Shown piece after piece: positions 20,961 through 34,047 of a stretch of DNA of 64,000 nt (its first letter is position 1; each line of letters opens with the position of its first letter). The translations under genes were made by a program, and so were the position numbers. Under the pieces are notes generated by a model, which was given only the letters and a program-made list of their open reading frames with translations, was not told where the DNA came from and searched no databases. Origin of the DNA: Euschistus heros (Eukaryota > Arthropoda > Insecta > Hemiptera > Pentatomidae); NCBI GenBank assembly GCA_003667255.2, contig RCWM02000064.1, positions 2,925,501 to 2,989,500 on the forward strand, given 5' to 3'.

Positions 20961-23180
20961 AGATAAAATTTAAATTCTTTCAGAAACCTTCAAAGATCTT
21001 GTATAAAATGACGTGAAGAATAAATCTAATAAAATAAATCTTAAAATTATTAAGAATGACTGATATATAGTGAGATCCTAAATAATTAATAAAAGTAGGT
21101 AGAGAGCCAGAAATTAAATATTCCCCTCAACTTGAGTCTATAGAATTAGAACTTATCTCAGAATAAATTATAGCCTTATCATAAATCATGTAAGTTCTCA
21201 TATAGTATCATGTATGCCTACATATAGTTCTTCATTGCGTTCGGTCTGACTACAGGTCATAGATTTTTGGCCACTTCCAGTAATACAATTTCCAACCTGA
21301 TGTTTTTTTCACCTTTCAATTCTTTCAACGCGTTATAAATTATGAACATGTTAATTATATTATTATATATTATGAATTAGATATTCAGCTTTCGCAATTA
21401 GGAGTGAGGATTTTCCCTTCCTCCGCCTTTCCTAGGAAAACTATATTTCACTATCGATAGATGAAGTTTTTTCATGTCATCTAAAATCATTCTACATTTA
21501 TAGTTCCAATTATTGATATAGTATTATAATTAGGTTTGTTTTTGTCAATAATTATGTAGGGGTTAGGTTATTTATTATTTTATTACAACGCTCAATATAC
21601 TTATTTTAATAAAATAAAGATGGGTAACATAAAATTTGATATAAAATTACACTTGTAAAAATCTGATTCTATGTTGACGTAGATATAAGGTAAATAAAAG
21701 GAGTAGGATCTCAGTGGGAGGGCATTTAGGGAGGCCCTTAAATATATTAAATATTTATTTACTATTTTACTTGACCTGAATCGAATTGCAGCACCGAATT
21801 ATTTGGATACCACTCATTATTATTCGTAAGTGTGTGACTGGCTTGGAAGCATATGGAGGCTGTTTGCAGATGCTAACGACATTACCTTTCTCTGCTACTA
21901 TTGATCATAAAACAGAACTTGTCCTTCCAGTGCCTAGATCAAGAACCATTTTCCAGCTAGCGATTCCTATTTTTTATTTATTTTAACTTAGATATGATAT
22001 AGTACGATAGGAAATATTTATGATATGGTATAATATAATATTCCACTGTTTTAGGATAATCTCTGCTATGGACTGTTAATGAGGAGAGGAGAGTCACAAA
22101 TTAAATGTATACATGCCCCAATAAAATATCCATTTTATTAAGAGTGAATAAGCTCTTCATAGATCGCCATCTGTTAATTTTTAATCATCCTTGCATTTCC
22201 CAAGAACAATAACAATAAAATAAGATAAAAGTTTTTATAAGGAAATATAATTTAATACTGACGAATTGGAAAAGGGATATTTCCTTATTTTGTTTAATGA
22301 GCGTTCATTCCTAAACATTTCGAAATATTCAGCGTAAGACTTAAAGAAACATTTTATCCAAAGGCTACTCCTTAGTGTTCTATAATATCCAAAGCTCGGC
22401 GATAATAACAAGTTATAAAATAACAACTTGTCTGCCAACATCAAACTCTCCTTCTAAAAGTACTTACAACTAGTGAGGAGTGTAGTGACTTTATCGACTG
22501 CCCATTGCATTCACCTAACTTTAACATCTTCTTGAACTAATTGATATTGAGAAAGATCGGGAACTCTCTGGAAGGAATTAAAAGGAAAAATTTACTAGAA
22601 CATTAGCAACGTTATCTTAAACATAGTAATAATATTAATAATTTGGGTTGTGTCGATTCCACCGATTCTTCCGAAAGGAATCGGTATCGAGAGTAGATGG
22701 TACGAAGTCGATCAATACTGTTAGCGATAGTTTTGTAATACATAATTGTGCAGTTGTTATATATACATCGATTCTTCTCCCTAATGATAAAAAAAATGTA
22801 AGATAATTTATATAAATATATTTTACATGTTATAATACCTGTATATTTATTCAATCAAGAGAGGTGCAATATCCTGAAAATAGTACCATTTTATTATACA
22901 CTTTCATTATCCTTTGAAGTTTTATTTTTTTAATCCCAGAACAAAGATAATTTTTCATTTAATTCATTAAATGCTGTTATTATCTGAGATGAACCTTACG
23001 AGGGCGTTCCATGCTACACGACACCTAACTCAATATGAGTTGTAGCGCCGTTTTGATTAATTGATTGTGAACCTAACTGTCTTACTAATGAGGAGACCCA
23101 AGAACTACTGACCCCAACTTTCCCCGCTATAAAATTCCTTAGGCTTAATAACAGGAACAGACAGCCGACCCAATTTTATG
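20961..23180. other. No gene seen
   Basis: AT-rich sequence. Frames at 21786-21986, 22235-22444 and 22612-22854 carry no recognisable motif, signal peptide or convincing splice borders. Confidence 0.4.
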
Positions 23181-23189
23181 TCGTATAAC

Positions 23190-25900
23190 TGGTGAACAAT
23201 ATGAATATGAATATCTTCTCCATCAGGTCACAGTTTCACACCATAGGAACAGTGGAACCCCGTAAGATATCTAACCAGGTAGCCCAATGCGGAAGGTGCC
23301 TTAGGGTTAGCTACACAAAGAATTATTGTAGTCTGGATCCACGATGAGGGAAGTTTGCTGAGAGCCACATCACATCCAACTGAATTAACAACCCTCAGGT
23401 TATCTGCGTGAACTGCAGAGCCAGGAATATAAACAAACCTGCGAGATGAAACCTTCATACTCACACAAACCACCCAATCCCAACACACAAGTACAACCCC
23501 TTACCACTCAACCTCCACGAAATACGCAACATAAATTCGCCAGCTCCTACTAGATCCAAACCACAAATACAAAACTATATGAGTAAATAATTTTCCTCGA
23601 TCCGAAACTAGCACATATTCCCAGGATGGACCTATCACTGCTCAAAGAAAAAATCCAATATAGCAAAAATCCAAACCACACCCCCCCCCCCCCCCCAAGA
23701 CACTCCAACATGTTTAGCGCAGATCATCATCAGCAGAGCACTTAGCAAACCAATAACGAAAATACAAGCGATCTCGACAATCTAAACTTAGCAAATCTTC
23801 TAACTAACTTCTTTAAACCGCTAATACCACAAATTAAACAATTTTTCATGCAATTAATTTCCCAGATGTTTATTAATGAAAAAGGAGAATTTTAATAACC
23901 TACAGTCTCATACATTGCCACTACTCAACTGGAACGCTGGTAAAAAACGCCCAAACACGCTGATAAACTTTTTGGCGCGCTAAAAAATATACCTATAATT
24001 TATCACTGATACACACCTAAAGGCCGGTGACAGATTGCGAATTAGAAATTACACAATATACAGAACTGACACTGAGGATAGATTTGGAGGACTAGCACAT
24101 CTTATTCGGAAATACCTGGAGCAATCTGAGATATTTCTACTTGGACTTCAGCTTGACTGGAACTGACAGATAATACATTACTGAATGTTTTTTCGTCCTA
24201 GCAAGGATCTAGAAAACGACTGACGGACAAAAATTTCGAACTAATATTTACTGGACAGCCAACATTATTACTAGGAGACCTCAATAGCTAACATTGGCTG
24301 CAGGACCCGAAATTCAAATGGGATCAAACTTCTAAAAATCACTGATAAACTTGGTCTCGAAATAAGTTCTTCAGAGATGGCCACGTTTTATCCAACCCAG
24401 TACGGCTACCGCGTAAGAATACTACAGCTACCTAGGGAGTTTTGTGACAGGGGACCAACGACTTTAGAGAGAAACCGAACGAATGACTAGACAAACTACA
24501 CTTATCCCTCCTCTAAGATACGGGATAGACACTGCAACGACAGATGACGAGAAGTGTGCAGTTTTCGCTGAACATCTTTCTGGTAAGTTCCGAGACTTTG
24601 ACAGACAAGATGAATTAACTGACAACGAATTAGACACATACCTCACGACATCTATGACAACTGTAGAACCCCTGATCCCCTTCGTCTCTGCAATCGAGCT
24701 GAAGTGTCTCATAAGATGGCTGCCAAAGGAAAAAGCTTCAGGAGATGATCTAATATCTAATTTAATCCATAAACGGCTACCTAGGAAGACCGTTGTGCTG
24801 CTCACCAGTATATACAATGCCTGTCTCCGGTTTGGTTACTACCCTTAGCCCGGAAGAACTCCGTAGTACTTCTTTTTTACAAAACGGGTAAACCCTAACA
24901 CAAACGAGATAACTAGCATCCAATAAGTCTCCTCAACACACTGCAGAAACTCATGGAAAAGATTATCGAGAAGCGTCTCTGCTCACATTTAGAAGACAAC
25001 GCTGTTATCCCGCACATCAGATTGTCTTCAAGCTCCATCTCTCGTCAACACACTTGGTCTCCACTCTACTTTTTCAGCATTATAAAATAATTTTTGACTA
25101 GCAGGACGTTCCAAGTGAGAATAAAAAATTCAGCGAGAGAAAAGTTATCTTGGCCGGAGTACCCCAAGGTGCCATACTCAGGCCTCTTTTATTCAGTCTC
25201 TATTGTTCAGATATTTTCCATTATGATGAGGATACAATTATTGCTCAATTTGCTGATGTCACAGCACTCCTTTCCCAAGATGACGACCTTCACGAAGCCA
25301 TCAGAAAACTTCAGTGTGGCCTTAACGGTGTCTCGTCATGGTTGTCGAACAGGAAACTTCAACTAAACCTATCGAAGACAGAAGGCGCAAATCTTCGCCT
25401 TACGTCGTTTCAACCTCACCGACCTAATTATACTTCGACTCGATCACCTCCGAGTTCTCTGGAATCCTAAAGACATCCTTGACTCCAGACTGACTTGGAG
25501 ATTACACACTAAATACATCTGACTACAAGCTAACGCAAGACAAACTTGTGTACCCTCTTTTAAATGAAATTCATTACATCGTTAAATGTAACAACAGAAC
25601 TGCTATCTTAGTGTACAAAACCATGGCAACACAGACCTACTCCTGTCCTGTCTGGTATAACACGTCAAAATTAACCCAAAAGAGACCATAGACATTCCAA
25701 AACAGAATACTGCGAATGGTGGTTAACGCACTCTGGTTTAAAGACCACACAATGAGCTTCTGTTCGTTGCATCTGGAGCTCTGGATTATAACCTAGGAAC
25801 GCCTATTACAAGTAGATTAAAGCCTAGGACTTACCAAGATTTACTTGGCTTAAACATGTGTTCATCAAACAGTTCGAGCATAGCATTCAATGTTGAACCG
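23190..25900 (+). mobile_element. Degenerate Jockey-type LINE with ORF1 and ORF2
   Basis: About 23235-23430 on the plus strand reads like ORF1 zinc knuckles: QCGRCLRVSYTKNYCSLDPR, then a second and third Cys group. About 24270-24420 looks like the end of the endonuclease domain. About 24483-24848 (IRWLPKEKASGDDLISNLI) is the start of the RT. About 25150-25400 contains AGVPQGAILRPLLFSLYCSD, QFADVTALL (catalytic ADD changed to ADV) and SKTEGANL. The tail to about 25900 still resembles the thumb. Many stops and frameshifts. A C-run sits at 23682-23697. Confidence 0.8.
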
Positions 25901-25975
25901 AAATACAATAAAATTTGATTAGTTGATTAAATGCTTATACTGGTATTCGAACCAACGTATATTATTAGATAACCA

Positions 25976-26183
25976 TCAGGTATTGCTGAGGAACAGGAAC
26001 AAATTGTCACTCACATACCTGTTCCTTAGCAGTAATTGTTACTTTTGGTCACACATCACAAACACTGTCCTCCAAATAGTCCAGTTCCAATGAGAAAAAT
26101 GGGTGAATTTAAGAAAAAACATAAACTTTTTAGCCTAACCTAACCTAGAGGAGAGGGGAGGGATGCTGACAGGCTTCGTGCTA
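25976..26183. repeat. Dispersed repeat, copy A (stem-loop deleted)
   Basis: Near-identical to 28985-29252, apart from about 61 bp missing at 26019. It contains AGCCTAACCTAACCTAGAGG, with two and a half CCTAA units that look like insect telomere sequence but are part of the repeat. Confidence 0.85.
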
Positions 26184-26574
26184 ATAACCAAAGTATACTA
26201 TTAGAATCAACATCCAGAGAAATATCAATGCATCTTCTCATCTTCAGTGTTTAATGAAAGTTTCAAATTGAACAATTACGCTTCCGTAAGTGTTAAATTA
26301 AATCCATAACCTTTGGAATATCTTCTTTAAAAATAGTTAATAAATCTATTTTTGTTTTTGCATATTATTTGACCTGCAATCAACTAATATATTGTATGTC
26401 GAGGATAATGAATGCTATTAGCTGTTTACTAATTTTTTTATTGGGTTATTACTGTCTGTTGATCAGATTTGGTTAGCTTTTTAACCCTCAAATCGGCCAT
26501 GTTATGTAATAGCGATTAACCGAGAACCGATTCGAACCGAGGAACCGATAATAATAATATATTTTAGTTTTAAA

Positions 26575-26615
26575 ACCGAGAATCGATTTTTTTTTTTTTT
26601 TTTTTTTTTTTTTGG
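26575..26615. repeat. Poly-T run
   Basis: A run of about 25 T at 26588-26613. It lies in a frame rich in AACCGA words (26517-26590, plus strand), a short irregular repeat. It may be the A tail of a minus-strand retroelement. Confidence 0.5.
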
Positions 26616-26809
26616 TGCTTGTTACGTGTTTTAACATTCCATCCTTACTTGAGTAACATACTTCTTTGTTATTCGATGGTATAATGTTATTATATTGAGC
26701 TGGAAAATACGTTTTTGGCGTTTTAAAATAATATATTAAATCCTTCTTGCGCTTCAGAATTAATATTAATTCTGCCAACAATATTTACATCCTTTGATAA
26801 GGGATTATC

Positions 26810-27190
26810 CAAGGTGTTTGAATGCATTCATTTCAGTCGAGATAGTGTATCTTTAAAACGAATAGTGTGGAGTCGATGGAATCAAATATGTGCTTCTTCA
26901 ACACTGGTCTTTTATTCGGTCAAGAAGAATATGCTGTGCGAAACGCTAGAAAAAATTGTCACGTGTTCGGTGATGACACGTTAGGAGAAAGTACCGCAAG
27001 TAAGTGGTTTGCTCTCCTTCCCAAGCGCTAATTTTGAACTGGAAGACGCTACCCGCTCGGGTCGTCCTTCGTCTGTAGTTAACAGCTAAATCTAAGGATT
27101 GGCTGAGAATGATGGCATACTGGCCTGGCAATTAACATATCCCATACAAGCTTCTCCAAGCATTAGTGAGATCGCTAATAATGAAGTAAT
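26810..27190 (+). mobile_element. Mariner-type transposase N-terminal fragment
   Basis: Plus-strand reading of about 27010-27185 gives ANFELEDATRSGRPSSV, then GLAENDGILAWQLTYPIQAS with stops between: the end of the mariner helix-turn-helix domain with its RSGRPS linker. No DDE core follows. It is a different subfamily from the remnant at 13285-13975. Confidence 0.65.
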
Positions 27191-28984
27191 ATTAAAACCC
27201 AAAATAGTATTATAAAGCTTTTAGTTATGATTAGAATAGAATTAATTTTTGAGATAGAGGTAGAGTTGTTGAACTGTAAATTCATAACCATAGAAACTAA
27301 CAAACATTACATTCATCCATAGATTTATAGAAGATTATAATCTAACAAAACCAGTTTTTAATGAAAAAGTTATTTTATTTTTGGCTACTGCAATTATAGC
27401 TATGTTACAAGGCGGATGTTCTAACGTTGCTAGAGATTTTTAATAAAAAAAATTACCTGCCTAATTTACAATTTTTAAATTAAATTTTTTTCCTGAAGTG
27501 GGAGAAGGCTCATGGTTAAAGGAAATTCACAGGGGCCAAGGACGACCGGTTCGCTTATGATAGTTGTTAGTCAGAGCCAACATGTTGATCCTCTTCCTTC
27601 TCTTCTGTAAGTTGCATCTCAACCAGTTTTTTTACCGAAATACTTTCTACTAAATATTCATTATACTGGCAATGGAGTGGCGTGTCCTTTAATTATTAGT
27701 GCATACTAATATCTATACCAACGGCGGATATCGATTGGATCTAACAATTTAAAAATGGATCCCTGTGCATGATACTTAGTTCCATGTCGGTAAGCCATCA
27801 AACGTTCTTACTGCCCAAATTATTGATGCGCAATAGAAATCCTCTTCAGGTAAGTAGCTGCTTAATTTTTACACTCAATAGTCTCTGGAAGAGGTATCAA
27901 TTGGTTTGAAAGGGTATGTACCTAACAGACAATAGCTATTAAACAATTAGTTTGTTAATGATAACATAAAATAGATTGAACATAGCACTGGTAGGGTCCT
28001 GTAGGGTTTATTGTTTATGTAATGTTTATAGCATCTAGTAATGCTAACAAAAATATTCAAAATCGGAAGTGACTTTTCAGCGAGCGTTAGATCAGATTTA
28101 ATCAAATATTCTCTTTCATCTCGTGTGCCTTCGATATAGTTGATTGTTATCAGTTTGAACATTCGCAGTCTTATTTTATTTACATTCTTACTATCACTGG
28201 AATCGCCTTCACAATTTATAACTTAAGATCCAAGAATATAAATTCTGAGCACTATAATTTTATTGTCTATACCTATGTTTAAATATAATAATAAATAAAT
28301 TTATAAAATATATATGAATATAATATATTGTGATATAAATATAATTAATAACAAATATAAATGATAAAATTGAAATTTTATATGAAATGATTGCACATCA
28401 AAACAATTTCATTTTTCTTATTAAAATGTCCAAAGTTGTCAATATTAAAAAAGATAATAAACGATATTATTTAAAGAAATAGCACTTTAATTTATAACAT
28501 GAGGCAACATTTAAAATTAAAATTGTTTATTTAGTTTTTAATTTGTATCTATCATCTTAATATTTTTAGTAATAAATTTATTTTATTATTAATTTCGTTT
28601 TATTTATTAATTTTAAACATATTCATTCTAGGCTCTAGTCTCTCCAATGTTATTATAGTGTTACTTTCTTTAACTATATTTTATATTAATTCTAAACATA
28701 AGTATTTTTATTGTGATATAATGTTCAAAAGCATCCAGTTCATCATGTTCTGTAATTCTAAAGAAAACTTCTTCTTCAATAAGTTCAGATACATAACTAA
28801 CATAGATAAGTTCTAATTAGTATAAGTTCTAGTTAAGTCTCTAATTATAATAATTTAACAGCATCAAGCTTGACTAACCAATTTTAAAAAATAGTTTCTT
28901 CTTCAAGAGGTATCCTAATGCAATGTGAATCGTAACGTGGTGCAAAGGAAAATGATGGCAGGACTGACACATTTGAAAAAAAGT
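27191..28984. other. No gene seen
   Basis: Very AT-rich from about 28230 to 28700. I looked here for LDLa or sushi domain exons that might belong to the serine protease gene downstream and found none I could support. Confidence 0.35.
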
Positions 28985-29252
28985 ATCAGGTATTGCTGAG
29001 GAACAGGAACAAATTGTCACTCACATCACTGATTATAACTATAGAGGAGTTGTTACAGGTGGTAGTGGTATCAGTGACAAGTTTTACCTGTTCCTTAGCA
29101 GTAATTGTTACTTTTGGTCACACATTACAAACACTGTCCTCCTAATAGTCCAGTTCCAATGAGAAAAATGGGTGAATTTAAGAAAAAATATAAACTTTTT
29201 AGCCTAACCTAACCTAGAGAAGAGGGGAGGGATGCTGACAGGCTTCGTGCTA
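28985..29252. repeat. Dispersed repeat, copy B (with stem-loop)
   Basis: Second copy of 25976-26183. It keeps an imperfect hairpin in which TGCTGAGGAACAGG (about 28994) pairs with CCTGTTCCTTAGCA (about 29088), and TTGTCACT pairs with AGTGACAA. The hairpin form suggests a small foldback element within a longer repeat. Confidence 0.85.
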
Positions 29253-29683
29253 CATACCTTCTGGAGTATACGGGAAGTTAAGATGACATTCGTTAATATG
29301 TATTTTCTTAAAATATGACCGTTTTATAATTCAGAAGTCGAATGAATGGGCAGATTTTACTAAATCCTAATGTAAGTAGCAAGAAAGTGACGATGGTAGC
29401 AGGTTGAGAAGAGAAGATTAATGTGCCCCAACTTGAGGCTTAAGGAATTTCTGCTATCACGTTCATGAATTTCTACGCATTTCTACTAATAACATCAAAA
29501 ATCCATGGATGTTTATTAAACAACCCATGGTTCAACATTTAACATTAACAAATAAAGTCTCTGTGGATCGAATTGTGATGTTTCTGTTATTTTCAATTGA
29601 ATATTAAATTTAGAAGAATCTGTAACATAATACCTTCATTATGTCGTATACTGTAATTTATTGTCACAGTCTGACTTTTTCAG

Positions 29684-32600
29684 TTTCATCTGATCGTGGA
29701 GGTATAAATGCATATCAAGTCGGAGGTCTGTAAATCATTTATTATTCATAATTAATCTTAAGCAACTCTATCTACTAATTTAATGCTTTTGGGATTCTTT
29801 ATAGATTGTGGAATCAGATACAATAAATTCGTACCTTCCGTTGCATATGGGACCACCGCAAAGGTCAATGAGTTTCCATGGCACGTAGCTATCTACCGGA
29901 TGGACAACAGTTCCAAGTACGAATACATTTGTGGAGGTAGTATCATCGACTCTGATATTGTCATCACAGGTATATTTACATATCATACACAGGAACATAA
30001 AAGTGGGATTTTTCGATATGAAAAAAATAATCACTTAAAAATACGTAAATTAAAAGCAGTAATTTTTGTTTTTACCCAGCTGCACATTGTGTTTTCAACG
30101 AAGAAAAACAAGATCTAGACTACAGTAGAATGGTCATCGCCACAGGAAAGCACAACGGTTCTTGGGAGCACAGAGATGTATTCGAACAGCGATTTGAGGT
30201 ATATGAATTATCTAACTCAATAAGTCATTTCAAAAGAACAACTGTTTTGCTCCTCTCTCCATCATATTCCCCTCTCCCCCCCCCCTCCAAAAAAAAAAAA
30301 AAATATATATATAGCATAAGGTCGGTAGTTTGTTTGTATAGTTTTTAAGATAATACAATTTTTGGAAGAGACAGATTTGACGACGATCGACTAGCAGTTG
30401 GTCATCGCCCCGCGGCCAAACGAATCATCAAGATTCAATGCTTTGTCCTCAGTTCGACTCTGGATTTGGCACCAGCGACATACAAGAGAGTATTATTCCA
30501 TTCTTTGAAATCATCAAATCAAGGCTATTTATTTTTTAAAACGAATCTCTTTGTTAGTTTTATATTTTAGGATGTCTTGATTAATCCTTCCGAAATATTT
30601 TTTCGCATGGTTTTGCTTGTTTTGCGACTTGTTTTGCTTTAAACATTATTTAATTTATGTCCAAGGACACCCTAGCTCTCCATTTTAAACAAAATCCTCC
30701 ATATTTTTATACAAAAACATCATTAAACCTATTTGGACCTATGAACTTGAACTGTGGGGGACATTAAAACATTCGAATATCAAACGCATTCAATCCTTCC
30801 AGTCCAAACTTCTTTGTACTATCGTAAATGCTCCATATTATGTCTCCAACAAAACCCTTCATAATTATCTCAATATACCATTTGCCCTTGACCTGATACC
30901 TCTTAAATTCTCTAAATCCCATCAAAACCTTTCCAACCGCCCTAACCCTCTGGCTCATTCATTATCCAGTACCGCACATCCTTATAACCCACCTCAAAGA
31001 TTAAAACGGCAATGACCCCGAGACTTTTTGTAAATATTCAATATTGGAGTTCTGGCAATGTCTAGCTTCTCTACTCAAGTCCTGTGCGACTGTGCCATAG
31101 CGATCTCTCTCAGCCTCCACTGGATTCTAGTAGTGACGCAGCTGATAAAACAGCGTTGGGAACTCTCTGAGCTTAAGTAAAGGAAATGACAATTGTTCGT
31201 TATTTTCATTACTAAGTTATCTCCTCTTAAACTTATCATAGATAAAATGTATTGAAATTAATTTCAATTATTTCATGTCTAAATTTATAAAACTAAATTT
31301 CATTCTGCAGGTGATCAGCAAGAAAGTACCCAGTACCTACAGAGGTACCGACAACAGGTTCCAGGATGACATTGCCCTCCTCGCTCTCAATGTCTCGATT
31401 AAGTTCTCCGACATAGTGATGCCGATCTGCGTCGACTGGGGAAGTTCTTTTGAGCCCTACGAGGAAGAGATGGGAACTGTAAGTAATGTTAAACATAACG
31501 TAGTTGTAAATGTTTGATAATCCCGATTGAAGCCACTGCAGCGCTGATCACAGCACAACCCTAGCAACTAACTAGAGCTAATTCAGAGTTACTTTAAACT
31601 TTCTCTTTTTAAAAATACTATTAATATCATTCAATTTTAGATTTTAGCCAACAACATATTGCATAACATCTCCTTAATCACAGGTTTATAGAACTAAAAT
31701 ACGTATCTCTTATTTTTTTAAACTTTATTTTGTTAATCGATAAGTATTAGTAAATTTTACCATATTGTTGCTTTTTGATACGGTTAAAAATATAATCTTT
31801 ATTCTGGGTCGTATTGTCCCCTAAGAATAACAAAATGCGGTTCTTTTAAGAAAATATATATATACTGCTATTCTTTAAATAGAGCATGTAGTACCCAACG
31901 AAAACAGTGCATTAAGAAAAAATCAAATGCTTACAATCTTTGATTTGATTTGAAACTTTTAATTAAATATATGTGCAATCTGCCTCAATTAAGGACAATA
32001 TGTAACAGTGCTAAAGAGAATTCATTCGTACCATATATACAAGTTCCAAACAACTAGTCATAATACAAATAAAACTAATAGTTTATTACAATCCAAAAAA
32101 TTAATTTTGCATTCAACTATCTAATATTTATACGTATATGTAATAATATTTATAAGTATTGAAAATTAAAATAAACGTTTTCAGTTATAAGCAGATTTAA
32201 TTATGAAGAAAAAACCAAAAAACAGAATTCGGTAAAAATAAATAATTATTTTTTAGATACTAAATAGATAGAAAAAAGAAATTAGAATTTGATACTTCTT
32301 CGATAGGCCAGTGGCCTGGTTCCAAAAAAGGGCTTTAGGTCGCAAAAAATTGAAGAAAGCTGCATTTTTGAAATATTGTAAGGGTATGTCTGAGTAAATC
32401 CAAGTTTGCAACCGATAAAACGGATGGAGATACGTTCGGCGGCCGAAAAACGTTATTATTAGTTATTTCAGTTTTTGGCCTAAATAAAATTTATCGCAAA
32501 TTTTCTTAGCTTTCATAATGTAAAGAACATAAAATGTGCTGAAGGTAATGGTTTCCGAGTTGTTGTATCAAACTCCTAAAAACATACAAGTTTCAAAACT

Positions 32601-33911
32601 TTTTCCCGATTTTACTTTTTTTTAATTAACTAGAGAAGTATTACAGCTACAGGCCTCGATTTGTGCTTGAATTAAAGCTAATTAAATTTACTACTCCTTC
32701 ATATCTCATGACTTTCATCGTAGAATCACTCCTTCTGCCGATGTTCCTCACGAAAGTCGGGCAAAACTTAATATTTGGATTTTTTGAAAAAAAAATGACC
32801 AATTTTCAAAGGAAGTAACTCAGAATATATTTGACCAACAGAACTACGATTGATCTAAAATTGTAGGAAATTTAATCTTAAAACGAATAATTTTTCGGTT
32901 CAATGAACCGATTAGAAGATACAGGCCAAAAACTGAAATAACTCAGAAATTTTCTATGTTTTTCGGCCAACAAACGTTTTTCCCATCCGTTTTTTCGATT
33001 GAAAACTTGGATTTACACTACTCAGACATTACAACATATAAAAAATGCAGCTCTCTTTAATTTGTTGTGACCTAAAAACACCTGGCCGCTGACCTACAAG
33101 TCAATCTACTCGTGCCACAACAACGAAAAATCGGAGAAAAACATTAGGAAGCGGTTGGGCTGGATTCTGCTCTAATCTCCTCTCCAAACAACTGAACTCA
33201 AGGTCCTATTTGGACTGCAGTTATAAAAGTTTTTTGCATATTGATTTTTTTTAGTTAATTTAATTACTTACTTTCTCATTACTGTAGGTACTCTAACCTT
33301 AATTTGTAAAGCTATTAGTATTTCAGTTTGTAAGACTTCTATCAAAATAATTAATCCTTCACATCAAATAATTCTTTATTTATGTTATGATACATCATAT
33401 TATTATCTAATGTATATTAAAAATTTGTCAAAAAACTAATTGTTACTCGTTGCCTGACGTAGATAGTCGGATGGGGCTTCAACGAAAAGAAGGTTTTGAG
33501 TGAGGAACTTCAGATATCTGAAATGCAACAACGCAACTTTGGTGAATGCCGTAACAATGTTGGTAAAGGCTATACTAGTTACCTCACCTCTGACAAGTTT
33601 TGTGCCATCAAAAAAGATAGTAAGTTTAGAATATAGAACTTTATTTAATAGAAATTTTGAAGAATCTTCTGAGTCTTAGGATTGCCTGATAACAGATAGC
33701 TCGGTGCAGCAAGGAGACAGCGGCGGTGCCCTAGTCTTCGTCAGGAATCATGGAATTAACGAGAGCGAATCCAGGTACTTCCTCAAAGGGATTCTCAGCG
33801 GCAGGGAGAAGGACACCAACAACTATGTTTTCTTCACTAACATCAGTAGCCACATGCCCTGGGTCAACAGTACAAAGATGATTATAATCTCTGAGGCCAA
33901 CGTAAGGAAAG
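29684..33911 (+). CDS. S1-family serine protease, catalytic domain (5' end not found)
   Basis: Exons 29684-29725 (tentative), 29805-29969, 30080-30198, 31311-31478, 33463-33619 and 33696 to about 33911; all joins are GT/AG and keep frame (phases 1, 1, 0, 0, 1). The protein reads DCGIRYNKF, NEFPWHVAIY, ITAAHC (His57), RFQDDIALL (Asp102), IVGWG and QQGDSGGALVF (Ser195), so the triad is intact. Cys pairs 1-122, 42-58 and 168-182 are present; 191-220 is lost. The residue at position 189 reads Ser, not the Asp of trypsin, and the start of the mature chain aligns as S-VAYG rather than R-IVGG. These traits would fit a self-activating, multidomain immune protease (modSP/HP14 type), but no LDLa or sushi exons were found, so that is inference. 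The 3' end is uncertain: donors at 33902 or 33912 lead into a microsatellite. Secretion is assumed, since no signal peptide exon was identified. Confidence 0.8.
30375..30510 (+). repeat. Possible tRNA-derived SINE fragment
   Basis: AGTTGGTCATCGCCCCGCGG followed about 40 bp later by AGTTCGACTCTGG resembles A and B boxes of a tRNA promoter. It lies in an intron of the serine protease gene. Weakly supported. Confidence 0.3.
30700..31015 (+). mobile_element. Jockey-type LINE, 3' end of ORF2
   Basis: Plus-strand reading gives IKPIWTYELELWGTLKHSNI, RIQSFQSKLL and VNAPYYVSNKTLHNYLNIP, the C-terminal part of a Jockey ORF2 protein. It sits in the third intron of the serine protease gene, between exons 30080-30198 and 31311-31478. 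Confidence 0.8.
31795..31860. repeat. LINE 3'-end fragment
   Basis: TTGTCCCCTAAGAATAACAAA matches the terminal block of the LINE at 14030-15668 and another piece near 50740. No protein sequence is attached. Confidence 0.4.
32304..33096. mobile_element. Non-autonomous TIR element (MITE) in protease intron
   Basis: A 793 bp unit with imperfect inverted ends of about 180 bp. The left end starts TAGGCCAGTGGCCTGG and the right end, reversed, starts TAGGTCAGCGGCCAGG. Inside both arms are matching blocks such as AACGGATGG, GGCCGAAAAAC and TTATTTCAGTTTTTGGCC. It encodes nothing and lies between exons 31311-31478 and 33463-33619 of the serine protease gene. I could not settle the superfamily or the target duplication. 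Confidence 0.75.
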
Positions 33912-33923
33912 GTAAACCTACAC

Positions 33924-34047
<124 letters not shown>

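Noticed and set aside
24464..24817. 117-codon minus-strand frame
   Set aside because: Antisense shadow of the Jockey RT at 24483-24848.
26130..26156. Interstitial telomere repeat
   Set aside because: Only about two and a half CCTAA units, and the same bases occur at 29200-29220 as part of a dispersed repeat.
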